Source: Aureispira sp. CCB-QB1
GTDB taxonomy: Bacteria > Bacteroidota > Bacteroidia > Chitinophagales > Saprospiraceae
DNA: 64,000 nt
NCBI RefSeq assembly: GCF_000724545.1
Contig: NZ_JHBV01000007.1
Location: forward strand, 62,001-126,000
Reading direction: 5' to 3'
Below the pieces are notes generated by a model. That model was not told the DNA's origin and ran no database searches. It saw nothing but the letters and a program-made list of their open reading frames with translations. Below, in pieces: positions 47,436-55,389 of the stretch (its first letter is position 1; every line of letters begins with the position of its first letter). A program made the position numbers and the translations under genes.

Positions 47436-48743
47436 ATGCCAGCACATTTACATACTATTAACTTATATAAATTTGACGATGTCGTTTCCGCTTTGCAGAA
47501 GAGTATTCGACGTTGTGATACTGCACAAGCTTTGTTTTGGGCAGGAGAGCTTAATCAAGGATTTAAGCCTATTTTGTACAGTCGATTGTGGACAATTATT
47601 GCAGAAGACATAGGTTTGGCAAGTCCTTTTTTAGCACAAGAGCTCTTTCCATTGTATCAAGCATGGACAAAAGCACAAAATACCAATACAGCATTGGCAG
47701 AAGAACTGACGATACGTATTGTTTATACCTTGTCCAAAGCACCTAAAAATAGAGTTGTAGATAACTTATTGTTGTACAATTATTTTCAACCAAGACCTAC
47801 CAATGGGTGGAAACGAAGTACTGTTACTAAAAGATGGCAAGAAAAAATTCAACATTTATTTAGTGTTAATTTATTTGAGCAGGCAGTAGAGAAAGAAATT
47901 GATGTGCAAGCTGCTTTGGTGCAATTGGTTGCTTGTCTAGAGAAGAGGGATGCGACTAATGCGTATTACTTTTGCAATATAATCAATTTATCCACAGAGG
48001 AAACGGATCGTTTGCCTTGGTTGTTGCAGTATTTAGGGCTTAACAAACCCTTGAAAATAGATAGCAAATGGAGTAAGAAAATGACTCTTTTTTGCTGGTA
48101 TATTCTATTTGAAATGGTAAAGGATAAGAAGGAGTTGCTGGATGTATTGAAGGTGTTGTTTCAATTATATTTGGGAAAAATAGGTGCTCCCAATTTGTTG
48201 TTAGCCTTTGCTATACTATTGTATTGCAATGAGAAACGACTTGTTCAAGAAACAACTAGATTACCGTTGATTTCAGAAATTCCAAGCGATCTTCAGAATC
48301 TTTATTACAATAATCAAGCAACTATTCTAGAGCGACGCCAACTTTCGATACCAGATTATGCCATAGACAAGCATACCGACAGAGGAAAGCCTTCTGCATA
48401 TGCTCCACACAATATTGCAGATTTGCATACAGAGGCACAAAAAAAACGCATTGCTACTTATCAATGGTCGCCCAAAGAAATTGCTAAATCTCATGGTAAT
48501 TATAAGGTTTTTGCAGATTACGTCCAGTCTGGGCAACATTCTCGCATGAGTCATTTTTTTCAAGAAGGGGCTTTGTTAAAGAATACTCCTACTAATTGGA
48601 AAGGGGAAGATCCTTATAAAAAAGAGGTAGAGCGGTATTTTTTAAGTTTAGAAAAGAAATACAATTATCAAGCTTGTAGTGGTTTTTTTATTCTTGAAAA
48701 AATGCGCCCAATTTGGATTCAACAACAAGAACTTTGGAAGTAA
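47436..48743 (+). CDS. RarA/MgsA C-terminal-like protein without AAA+ ATPase
   Basis: The 435-residue protein lacks any Walker motif. Residues about 9-110 match the C-terminal part of RarA/MgsA clamp-loader-like ATPases: SALQKSIRRCDTAQALFWAGEL, LWTIIAEDIGLASP, QAWTKA and YTLSKAPKNRV correspond to the KSIRxxDxxAALYW, SEDIGLADP and APKS signatures of that family. A second conserved-looking region near 315-400 has DKHTDRGK and HFFQEGALLKN. The start is ATG 47436; a GTG two codons upstream is in frame. As the AAA+ motor is missing, it may partner another clamp loader or act in replication-coupled DNA processing; this is inference. It is divergent from the Mrr/TIR pair. Confidence 0.7.
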   Translation: MPAHLHTINLYKFDDVVSALQKSIRRCDTAQALFWAGELNQGFKPILYSRLWTIIAEDIGLASPFLAQELFPLYQAWTKAQNTNTALAEELTIRIVYTLSKAPKNRVVDNLLLYNYFQPRPTNGWKRSTVTKRWQEKIQHLFSVNLFEQAVEKEIDVQAALVQLVACLEKRDATNAYYFCNIINLSTEETDRLPWLLQYLGLNKPLKIDSKWSKKMTLFCWYILFEMVKDKKELLDVLKVLFQLYLGKIGAPNLLLAFAILLYCNEKRLVQETTRLPLISEIPSDLQNLYYNNQATILERRQLSIPDYAIDKHTDRGKPSAYAPHNIADLHTEAQKKRIATYQWSPKEIAKSHGNYKVFADYVQSGQHSRMSHFFQEGALLKNTPTNWKGEDPYKKEVERYFLSLEKKYNYQACSGFFILEKMRPIWIQQQELWK

Positions 48744-48817
48744 ATGATTGTTATACAACCGAAAGTAAGTAATCAGAATTATCATTTAAACAATTATTTA
48801 CTTATTGGAAATAACAA

Positions 48818-49037
48818 TAGTTCGTTGAAACCACGAAGTAGCAGCGCAGCTAAACTTTATTAGTTTACTTCGTGAGTGCTGCGCAGTTGATAATCAGCAA
48901 GTTGTGTCTTTGTTGTGTTTTGCGTTAAAATTTTGATTATCAAACTAATATAAATGTGATTTTTTATCTTTTTGGTAAAAAAGTAAACAACTAAGCGATA
49001 GCGATCTCACGACCGCAGGGAGCTAATCAACGAACTA
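48818..49037 (-). repeat. MITE-like element, copy 2 (inverted, longer)
   Basis: The element is bounded by the same 11-base terminal inverted repeats (TAGTTCGTTGA 48818-48828, TCAACGAACTA 49027-49037). Read on the minus strand it matches copy 1 at 27017-27156 closely, with three extra segments: about 36 bases near one end (within 48990-49026) and two of about 21 bases, one of which is the CCACGAAGTAGCAGCGCAG core (48831-48849). The second segment (GTGAGTGCTGCGCAG region, 48873-48888) interrupts one arm of the internal 16-base inverted repeat. The element ends 40 bases before the ankyrin gene start. Confidence 0.75.
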
Positions 49038-49077
49038 CTAAAATAATAATTTGTATCGCTAATAAATAGCAATTCTT

Positions 49078-49392
49078 ATGGCAGCTGGAGATTGGAAAGA
49101 TTTATTGGATGCCACGCAACGTGGCGATTTGGATTTGGTACGTTACCATATCAAAAAGGGGGTTAATCCAAATTATCAGCACCCTGAATTATTGACAACG
49201 CCTTTGATTGAAAGCGTTGAGTTTGAGCAAATAGAGGTGGCAAAATTTTTGCTCGAAAATGGAGCTGATGCTAGTATCCCTGCTGGATTTAGCACAGAAA
49301 CCCCTTTAAAAGTAGCTAAGCGAAAGAAAAATAAAGACTTGATTCGTTTGCTAAAACAGTATGAAAAAAGACCTTTTTGGAAAATTTGGTAG
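49078..49392 (+). CDS. Small ankyrin-repeat protein
   Basis: The 104-residue protein starts MAAGDWKDLLDATQRGDL and contains two to three ankyrin units: DLDLVRYHIKKGVNPNY, TPLIESVEFEQIEVAKFLLENGADAS and TPLKVAKRKKNKDLIRLLKQY. No signal peptide or catalytic domain is present; it would act through protein binding in the cytoplasm. The gene stands alone between MITE-like copy 2, which ends 40 bases upstream, and the NlpC-like gene. Ankyrin proteins of this size are sometimes immunity or regulatory partners; no partner is obvious here. Confidence 0.85.
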   Translation: MAAGDWKDLLDATQRGDLDLVRYHIKKGVNPNYQHPELLTTPLIESVEFEQIEVAKFLLENGADASIPAGFSTETPLKVAKRKKNKDLIRLLKQYEKRPFWKIW

Positions 49393-49561
49393 TGCTTGAA
49401 GTAACGGATTGGTACTTTTGTCGTTTAGAGGAGGTATGGGGTTCTGTAGGTGCTATTACTATGTTGTGGGAAATTTACCTTTGAGGAAAAATAGTAATAT
49501 TGGCGACTAGCCCTAATTTATATCAATTCAGCATTTTGTTGTTTTCTAAAACGATTCATAG

Positions 49562-50377
49562 ATGAGCCTTTTATTTGCATTTTTGTTGTCCATGTTGCCT
49601 CTAGGAACTATTATATATGATTGGCACACAGAACCACTTGATATTGGATTCAAAGCAAAAGCAATTACTCTTTATCAAACCTGCTTTGTGCAAGATAGTA
49701 CCGTTTTGCCAATTCCAACGCTAGATAAAAAAGCAACTTACAGAAAAACAAAAGAAGGCATTCGTTCCCAACAAAAAACATTTCAAACCGCTTACAAAAA
49801 CGCTAGGACAGAAGAAGAAAAGGCTGTTATTCGAACACGTGCACAGCATTATATTACGAAAGCATTGGTAAATGATTTATTTCCTTATTGGTATGGAACA
49901 ACATGGTCTTTTGATGGTTATTCGGCTGTTCCTAACGAAGGGAGCATAGGTTGTAGTTATTTTGTATCTACAACTTTATTGCATGCAGGTTTTAATTTAA
50001 ACCGTTATCGCTTGGCGCAGCAAGGACCTGTTGCCGAAGCACAAAGCTTGTCACTAGGAGAGGAGCTAATTCTTATACAACTGACAGAAGGAAATAAGGA
50101 TTTTGCCAATATAATGAAGGCGAAATGTAAAGAAGGTCTATATTTTATAGGTTTAGGACATAGCCACGTTGGGTATTTGTATTATAGAGAAGGAGAATGC
50201 TATTTCATACAATCAAGCTATGGTAAGAGTGGGCAAGTAGAAATTGATTATGCACGAGACTCTGATATCTTGACAGGTTTTTCAGAGTTTGTCTTAACAC
50301 CAATAACAACTAATGTTGCATTGATAAATGCATGGTTAGAAAGCACCGAAATTAGCATTATAAAAGGCACCGAATAA
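49562..50377 (+). CDS. NlpC/P60-like (papain-fold) protein with N-terminal hydrophobic segment
   Basis: The 271-residue protein begins with a hydrophobic segment (MSLLFAFLLSMLPLGTIIYD), a likely signal peptide or anchor. The catalytic candidates are Cys131 in GSIGCSYFVSTTLLHAG and His200 or His202 in GLGHSHVGYLYY, with polar residues following in CYFIQSSYGKSG. This is the order and spacing of NlpC/P60 or related papain-fold amidases/transpeptidases. GTTWSFDGYS before the cysteine matches the usual G-x-x-W-D context. It might act on peptidoglycan or exported proteins in the periplasm. Family assignment is by motif only. It is convergent with the Na/Pi transporter gene and shares its terminator. 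Confidence 0.7.
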   Translation: MSLLFAFLLSMLPLGTIIYDWHTEPLDIGFKAKAITLYQTCFVQDSTVLPIPTLDKKATYRKTKEGIRSQQKTFQTAYKNARTEEEKAVIRTRAQHYITKALVNDLFPYWYGTTWSFDGYSAVPNEGSIGCSYFVSTTLLHAGFNLNRYRLAQQGPVAEAQSLSLGEELILIQLTEGNKDFANIMKAKCKEGLYFIGLGHSHVGYLYYREGECYFIQSSYGKSGQVEIDYARDSDILTGFSEFVLTPITTNVALINAWLESTEISIIKGTE

Positions 50378-50381
50378 AAAA

Positions 50382-50424
50382 AGAAGATTTGAGAAAAAGA
50401 CCATCCCTCGTTCTCAAATCTTCT
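50382..50424. terminator. Shared bidirectional terminator
   Basis: AGAAGATTTGAGAA (50382-50395) and TTCTCAAATCTTCT (50411-50424) form a perfect 14-pair stem between the convergent NlpC-like and Na/Pi genes. The minus-strand reading ends in a run of seven T (50381-50375). Confidence 0.85.
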
Positions 50425-50448
50425 TGTAAACTTCTTTTGAAATTCAAT

Positions 50449-52146
50449 TTAAATCTCGCCTACAACAGACTCTGTTACATTGATAATATGATCACCTATA
50501 CGCTCCAAAGAAGAGAATAAATTGTTGTAAATCATAGCAGCTTTTACCTTGTAGTCAGGATTTCCCAAACGATCTAGGTTGTTCGAACGCAATTGATCTC
50601 TGAGGTCATTAATTGCATCTTCCAATTGACGCGCTGCACTTTTGTCAACCGTACTATAGTCCGCTACAGCTAAGTTTCTATTCATTTCCTGAAAAGCCTT
50701 ATCGACTAATTCCAACATTTGATTTAAACCATTGCGTTGTTCGGGCAAGAAATAAATGCGTTCTTCTATTTTTTGTTCCAATGTCTTGGCAATTTGGAAA
50801 TAAATATCGGCAATACGTTCCAAGTCATTGGCAATATTCATATAACTTCTCAGGCGAGTAGAAGTGTCAGAAGTGATTTCTTTGTCTGCAAGGTTGGTAA
50901 TATATTCTGTAATTTCGATTTCCATCATATCCGAAATTTCTTCGTACTTAAACAAGCGTTTGATGGCTTCGTCTTTTTCCTTGTTATTAATGGTATTCAA
51001 AGACGTTTTTAGAAATCCGTTCATTCTTCCTATAACATCTCCGAAATGTGCTGTTTCTTTTTGTACAGCATCGGTATTTAATTCAGGGGTTAAATTACCA
51101 TTGGTGATGAATTGTAATTTTTCCACTTGATTGTCTCCATCCTTATCTTTGACAGTATACGTAGCTGCACGAACCAACAAAGGCACAAAAGGTAAAACCA
51201 AACATACATTGATGGTATTAAAAGCCGTATGAAACGCTGCCAAAGACAATGGAATAGCTGCTGCGTCTGCATATGGATTGCCAAATAAATTGGGGAATAA
51301 ATCCTGCAAGGTATTTGACAAAACTGGTAAGAACCAAGGCAGTACAATAACCATCCAAGCAACTCCAACGGTATTGAATAAAGAGTGTATTCTAGCCGAG
51401 CGTCTTGCAGAGGTGTTGCCTATTAAAGAGGCCAACTCTGCTGTAATGGTCGTTCCTATATTTTCACCTAAAATCATTGCTGCTGCAACGTCAAAAGGCA
51501 ATAGACCATTGGCACAAAGCGTCAATGTAATTGCCATCGAGGCACTAGAAGATTGTACAATGATGGTTAATAGTGTTCCAACAATAACAAATAAAATTCT
51601 AGAAAAAATACCCCATTGTGTGTATTGTGCTAAGAACTCCAATGCTTCTGGATTCCCTTTCAAGTCAGGAACCGCACTTTTTAGTTCACTTAAACCTAAA
51701 AACAAAATGGCAAAACCAATAATAAACTGTCCCCAGTATTTGACTTTCCCTTTTCCTGCAAAAACCATGGGTACTCCAAAGGCAAACAAAGGTATAGAAT
51801 AAGCCGATAGTTTGACCTTAAAACCAAGGACTGAAACAATCCATCCTGTAATCGTGGTTCCAATATTGGCACCGATCATTACTCCTGCAGATTCTGTCAA
51901 CGATAAGAGTCCCGCATTAACAAAACTTACGGTCATTACAGTAGTAGCGGAGGAGGATTGTATGAGGAGCGTGATTAAAAAACCTGTGAAAACCCCTAAA
52001 AACCGATTTTGGGTCATGGTTCTCAAAATACTTCTAAGTTGTGAGCCGGCTGCACGTTGGATGCCATCACTCATCATCTTCATGCCATAAATAAAGAAGG
52101 CCAAAGATCCTATGATATTAAGAACACTTCCAAAGTTGAAATCCAT
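50449..52146 (-). CDS. Na+/phosphate cotransporter family protein with PhoU-like C-terminal domain
   Basis: The 565-residue protein has two repeated membrane halves, each with the QSSS motif (LLIQSSSATTVM and IIVQSSSASMAI) diagnostic of NptA/PiT-type Na/Pi cotransporters. Around ten membrane helices cover residues 10-330, followed by a cytoplasmic PhoU-like helical domain (about 365-560). It would import phosphate using the sodium gradient, or export it, depending on conditions. The fusion to a PhoU-like domain is common and suggests regulatory gating. It is a single unit transcribed toward the shared terminator at 50382-50424. No pho-box-like motif was recognised in the upstream 636 bases. 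Confidence 0.93.
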   Translation of the reverse strand: MDFNFGSVLNIIGSLAFFIYGMKMMSDGIQRAAGSQLRSILRTMTQNRFLGVFTGFLITLLIQSSSATTVMTVSFVNAGLLSLTESAGVMIGANIGTTITGWIVSVLGFKVKLSAYSIPLFAFGVPMVFAGKGKVKYWGQFIIGFAILFLGLSELKSAVPDLKGNPEALEFLAQYTQWGIFSRILFVIVGTLLTIIVQSSSASMAITLTLCANGLLPFDVAAAMILGENIGTTITAELASLIGNTSARRSARIHSLFNTVGVAWMVIVLPWFLPVLSNTLQDLFPNLFGNPYADAAAIPLSLAAFHTAFNTINVCLVLPFVPLLVRAATYTVKDKDGDNQVEKLQFITNGNLTPELNTDAVQKETAHFGDVIGRMNGFLKTSLNTINNKEKDEAIKRLFKYEEISDMMEIEITEYITNLADKEITSDTSTRLRSYMNIANDLERIADIYFQIAKTLEQKIEERIYFLPEQRNGLNQMLELVDKAFQEMNRNLAVADYSTVDKSAARQLEDAINDLRDQLRSNNLDRLGNPDYKVKAAMIYNNLFSSLERIGDHIINVTESVVGEI

Positions 52147-52782
52147 TTTTTACTTTTTGTTATCTGTTAAACACTGTTGATTGATAAGATCTTGCTTTCC
52201 CAATTCACCTATCATCCATTTAATGGGGCGAAAGTACGTAGTTTTTTTGGTATTAGATGGGCATTTTAAATTAAATTAATAAGGATTGCAAGAAGTTATT
52301 TTTTTTCATTCTTATAATTAAGAATTACTTAAAGATACCCTTGTTATGTTGTCTTATTTTTAGCTTATTGTTAACTTAATGTTAATTGAAATTAGAGGCG
52401 TTTAGGGTGTTGTTTATCAATTGTTTGGAGTAGTGTTTTGGGGCGAAATCAAGGAAAAAAATAATGCTAAGTAATTGTTTTGAAAAAATAATAGGTACCA
52501 CGTGTCAGCAAGACCGCTAAACTATAATTTTTTTATATAATTCTTGATTCTAAAAAACGCTTCTTAGCGAATGTAGTAGCAGCGATAATAAGATGCTGAT
52601 GGCTTCGATTTATGCTAAAAAATCAACGGAGTATTAAAGATTATGCATGTAAAAAGTTGTGGGAATAGTTTACTCCTTTGTCCTTCTTTTACTGCGTGAG
52701 CCTTTGGGTTCTTGATAAAAGAAGCAAACCACGCAGTAGCAGCGCAGTTAACTATTGACTAAAATAAACCTAGTTTTTATTG
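52147..52782. other. Non-coding region with the third dispersed repeat copy
   Basis: No gene is visible in these 636 bases. At 52729-52747 the CCACGCAGTAGCAGCGCAG core recurs, identical to the copy at 28848-28866. TACTGCGTG just upstream (52690-52698) can pair with CACGCAGTA inside the core (52730-52738), giving a 9-pair hairpin. The promoter of the Na/Pi gene should lie on the left side. Confidence 0.55.
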
Positions 52783-53997
52783 TTATTGTAATTTAGCTGC
52801 AATAAAAGCTGTAGTCCAAGCAGCTTGGAAATTATATCCTCCTGTAATGCCATCTATGTCCAATACTTCTCCCGCAAAATACAGATTAGGGCAAACCTTG
52901 CTTTGCATTGTTTTGGGATGGATACTTTCTAAGCTAACTCCACCACAGGTCACAAACTCTTCCTTAAATGTAGTTTTGCCCTTTACTTCATAACTGTCAT
53001 TCGTAAGGAGAGCCACTAATTTATGCAATCCTTTTTTACCCAATTCTGCCCATTTTTTATGGATAGGAAGTTCACTTTTTTTCAATAAGTAATGCCAAAG
53101 TCGTTCAGGAAGTAAATAAGGACGGTAGTTCGTTAGCAATTTGTTAGGGTGGGCTTTGACAATATCGGATAGTTTTTCAGCAACTAAAGCGTTGTTGAGT
53201 TCATTTACCCAATTGACTTGAACGTTGAACGAATAATTACACTCACTAAGCAGACGAGCTCCAAATGCAGAGAGTTTGAGAATCGAAGGACCACTCATGC
53301 CCCAATGTGTGATGAGTAGAGGACCATCCGATTTGAGTTTGGTACCTTGGATGCTTGTTTTGGTTTCTTCTACAACAATTCCCATTAATTCTGTGATGTC
53401 TTCATGGGGCATATTAAAGGTAAATAAGGAAGGAACAGGCAGTTCAATTTGGTGTCCTAAATCGGCGAGCCACTGAAGTCCTTGTTGTTTGGGAGAACCA
53501 CCCGTAGCAACAATTACTTTATCAAAGGTTCTAAATTCATGGGCTGTTTTTCCCAGTGTTAGTTTTATTCCATCCGTAGTAGGAGTGAGGGCTTTGACAA
53601 CTTTGTTTGTTTCGATTTGTACTCCTAGTCGGCGGCTTTCCTCCAAAAAACAATCAATAATAGATTGAGAATTTTGAGAGGTAGGAAAAACACAGTTGTC
53701 TTCTTGGATAACCAAGGGAACATTCCTAGACTGAAACCAGTCCATAGTATGTTTGGTATTGAAGGTCGGGAATATTTTTTTTAATAATTTATTGCCTCTA
53801 GGGTAAGCTTTGACCAATTCTTTGATTGAAGTACAGCCGTTGGTTACGTTGCAGCGACCTCCACCGGAGATTTTTACCTTAGAAAGTAACTTTTTGGTTT
53901 TTTCTAAAATCACAACCTGAGCATCAGGATAATTTTCTTTGGCAGCAATAGCTGCAAAAAAGCCTGCTGCCCCTCCTCCTATAATAGCAACTTTCAT
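52783..53997 (-). CDS. NAD(P)/FAD-dependent oxidoreductase, HI0933/YhiN (BaiN-like) family
   Basis: The 404-residue flavoprotein starts at ATG 53995-53997 with VAIIGGGAAGFFAA, the dinucleotide-binding motif, followed by VKISGGGRCNVTN, the signature of the HI0933 family (YhiN/BaiN). The C-terminal FAD loop is in YFAGEVLDIDGITGGYNFQ. The family binds FAD through two motifs; physiological reactions are poorly known, although one member reduces bile-acid intermediates. The frame extends 16 codons further upstream to another ATG, but homologues start at the Rossmann strand, so the internal ATG is chosen. The protein is cytoplasmic. It is a single-gene unit with no terminator recognised. Confidence 0.93.
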   Translation of the reverse strand: MKVAIIGGGAAGFFAAIAAKENYPDAQVVILEKTKKLLSKVKISGGGRCNVTNGCTSIKELVKAYPRGNKLLKKIFPTFNTKHTMDWFQSRNVPLVIQEDNCVFPTSQNSQSIIDCFLEESRRLGVQIETNKVVKALTPTTDGIKLTLGKTAHEFRTFDKVIVATGGSPKQQGLQWLADLGHQIELPVPSLFTFNMPHEDITELMGIVVEETKTSIQGTKLKSDGPLLITHWGMSGPSILKLSAFGARLLSECNYSFNVQVNWVNELNNALVAEKLSDIVKAHPNKLLTNYRPYLLPERLWHYLLKKSELPIHKKWAELGKKGLHKLVALLTNDSYEVKGKTTFKEEFVTCGGVSLESIHPKTMQSKVCPNLYFAGEVLDIDGITGGYNFQAAWTTAFIAAKLQ

Positions 53998-54082
53998 GAA
54001 GTATACTTTATTTTTAAAATCTCGAAAAACATTGGTTTGAAGCACTGCAAAAGTCGATAAAAAAGCGTTAATTTTATATTAA

Positions 54083-54466
54083 TTAGGCAACTTCATCAAA
54101 AATAATGCTTTCAACAGTCTTTTTTAGGAGTTGAATTTTGGGGTAAAACCATAGAAAAGAGACCAACTGTCCTAATATAATAGCAGAAATGAAAGGAAAT
54201 GGGAGAAAACCTGAAAATCCAATGATTAAAAAAAAGATGGTTGCAAGTACTTGAGGACCACTGCCAATTTGAGGAAATTTTTTTTGAACAGTAGCCGTTC
54301 CGTGAGCATCAAGATTAATCTGAACTTTTACGCTATCCCCATAAGTACCTTTAACAATGACATAGCCTTTTTGGTGTGCGTACATATTGGTAATGCCTGC
54401 TTTGATTAGACTTTCTTTGATGCTATTGATAGTATGTGTGCGATGATCTAAAGGAAGATTTTGCAT
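54083..54466 (-). CDS. Hypothetical protein with two C-terminal membrane segments
   Basis: The 127-residue protein starts MQNLPLDHRTHTINSIKESL. Its N-terminal 60 residues form a small alpha/beta segment (KGYVIVKGTYGDSVKVQINL), and residues about 70-110 are hydrophobic (ATIFFLIIGFSGFLPFPFIS, then AIILGQLVSFLWFY), giving one hairpin of membrane helices. No motif or family was recognised. It lies 85 bases upstream of the flavoprotein gene on the same strand; the two may be co-transcribed. It probably localises to the inner membrane. Confidence 0.6.
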   Translation of the reverse strand: MQNLPLDHRTHTINSIKESLIKAGITNMYAHQKGYVIVKGTYGDSVKVQINLDAHGTATVQKKFPQIGSGPQVLATIFFLIIGFSGFLPFPFISAIILGQLVSFLWFYPKIQLLKKTVESIIFDEVA

Positions 54467-54856
54467 AATAGGGGGTGGTTTGAGATATTTTGTAATTAGA
54501 GCGTGTTTAAAATTGATCTATATTTTATGAATTTAAACACAGATTTTTAGAAGTTGGAACTAGCCGTCTAAAATAGAAATATTGTAGCAGAAAATCATCA
54601 AAGCGTCCCAAAAAGAATTTTTTGATTTTTTGATAAAAAAAGGAAAGTATGGAGCAATGTGTTGCTAATTAATTATTTACATGCTTGCAAGTCTGGGCAG
54701 CTTGCAAAAAATGACATATTCCTTTGGTAGATTGCAACATTATATCTACATTCGTTGTTATGAACATTGATTAATATATTCGATTCCAAGTTGTCGATTT
54801 TAGAAGCCATTTTGAGCTTTAAAAAGATGACTTAGAAAATACAAAAAACTTTAAAA
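54467..54856. other. Divergent region upstream of trxA
   Basis: These 390 bases hold the promoters of the hypothetical gene (minus) and trxA (plus). A dyad, TTGCAAG (54685-54691) and CTTGCAA (54701-54707), with a 9-base spacer, might be an operator or a small hairpin. No gene was seen. Confidence 0.45.
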
Positions 54857-55177
54857 ATGGCACTCGAATTCACAGATAGCAACTTCGAAGATAAAGTATT
54901 AAACTCAGGTAGTGTAACAGTTGTTGATTTTTGGGCACAATGGTGTGGTCCATGTAGAGCTATTGCTCCAATTATTGAAGAGTTGGCAGACGAGTATGCT
55001 GGAACTGCTTTGATTGGAAAAGTAGATGTAGACGCAAATCAAGAGCTAGCAATGCAATATAGCATTCGTTCAATTCCTACAATTTTAATCTTGAAAGATG
55101 GAGAAGTTGTTGAAAAACACGTAGGCGCAATTACGAAGCCTGCTTTGCAAGCTAAATTAGATAAGCATTTGGCATAA
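54857..55177 (+). CDS. trxA: Thioredoxin
   Basis: The 106-residue protein has the classic thioredoxin fold order with the active site WCGPCR (Cys30, Cys33), the buried DVDANQELA region and the cis-proline in RSIPTILILKDG. It reduces protein disulfides in the cytoplasm, recharged by thioredoxin reductase. The protein has no signal peptide and the family length is normal. A perfect terminator 26 bases after the stop makes it a monocistronic unit. Confidence 0.97.
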   Translation: MALEFTDSNFEDKVLNSGSVTVVDFWAQWCGPCRAIAPIIEELADEYAGTALIGKVDVDANQELAMQYSIRSIPTILILKDGEVVEKHVGAITKPALQAKLDKHLA

Positions 55178-55203
55178 ACGTTTGATGCGTAAAGAAAATA
55201 CAG

Positions 55204-55238
55204 AAGCGATAAAAACTTAAGTTTTTATCGCTTTTTTT
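55204..55238 (+). terminator. Terminator of trxA
   Basis: AAGCGATAAAAAC (55204-55216) and GTTTTTATCGCTT (55221-55233) form a perfect 13-pair stem with a TTAA loop, followed by a T-run. Confidence 0.9.
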
Positions 55239-55389
55239 ATTGTTCCTTACTCTGTTGATTTTTATGTTCTTTATAGAAAAATATAAAAAACAATAGAGTA
55301 TTAATTGCTATAACATATAGGGTTTGGAACATTTTTGGTATACTTATACTCATAACGATTTAAAATCAGGCTATTCTAAATTATTATCT

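Noticed and set aside
47428-47613. Alternative plus-strand frame starting two bases before the RarA-like gene.
   Set aside because: It is an overlapping frame without motifs; the 435-residue frame shows the RarA/MgsA-like signature.
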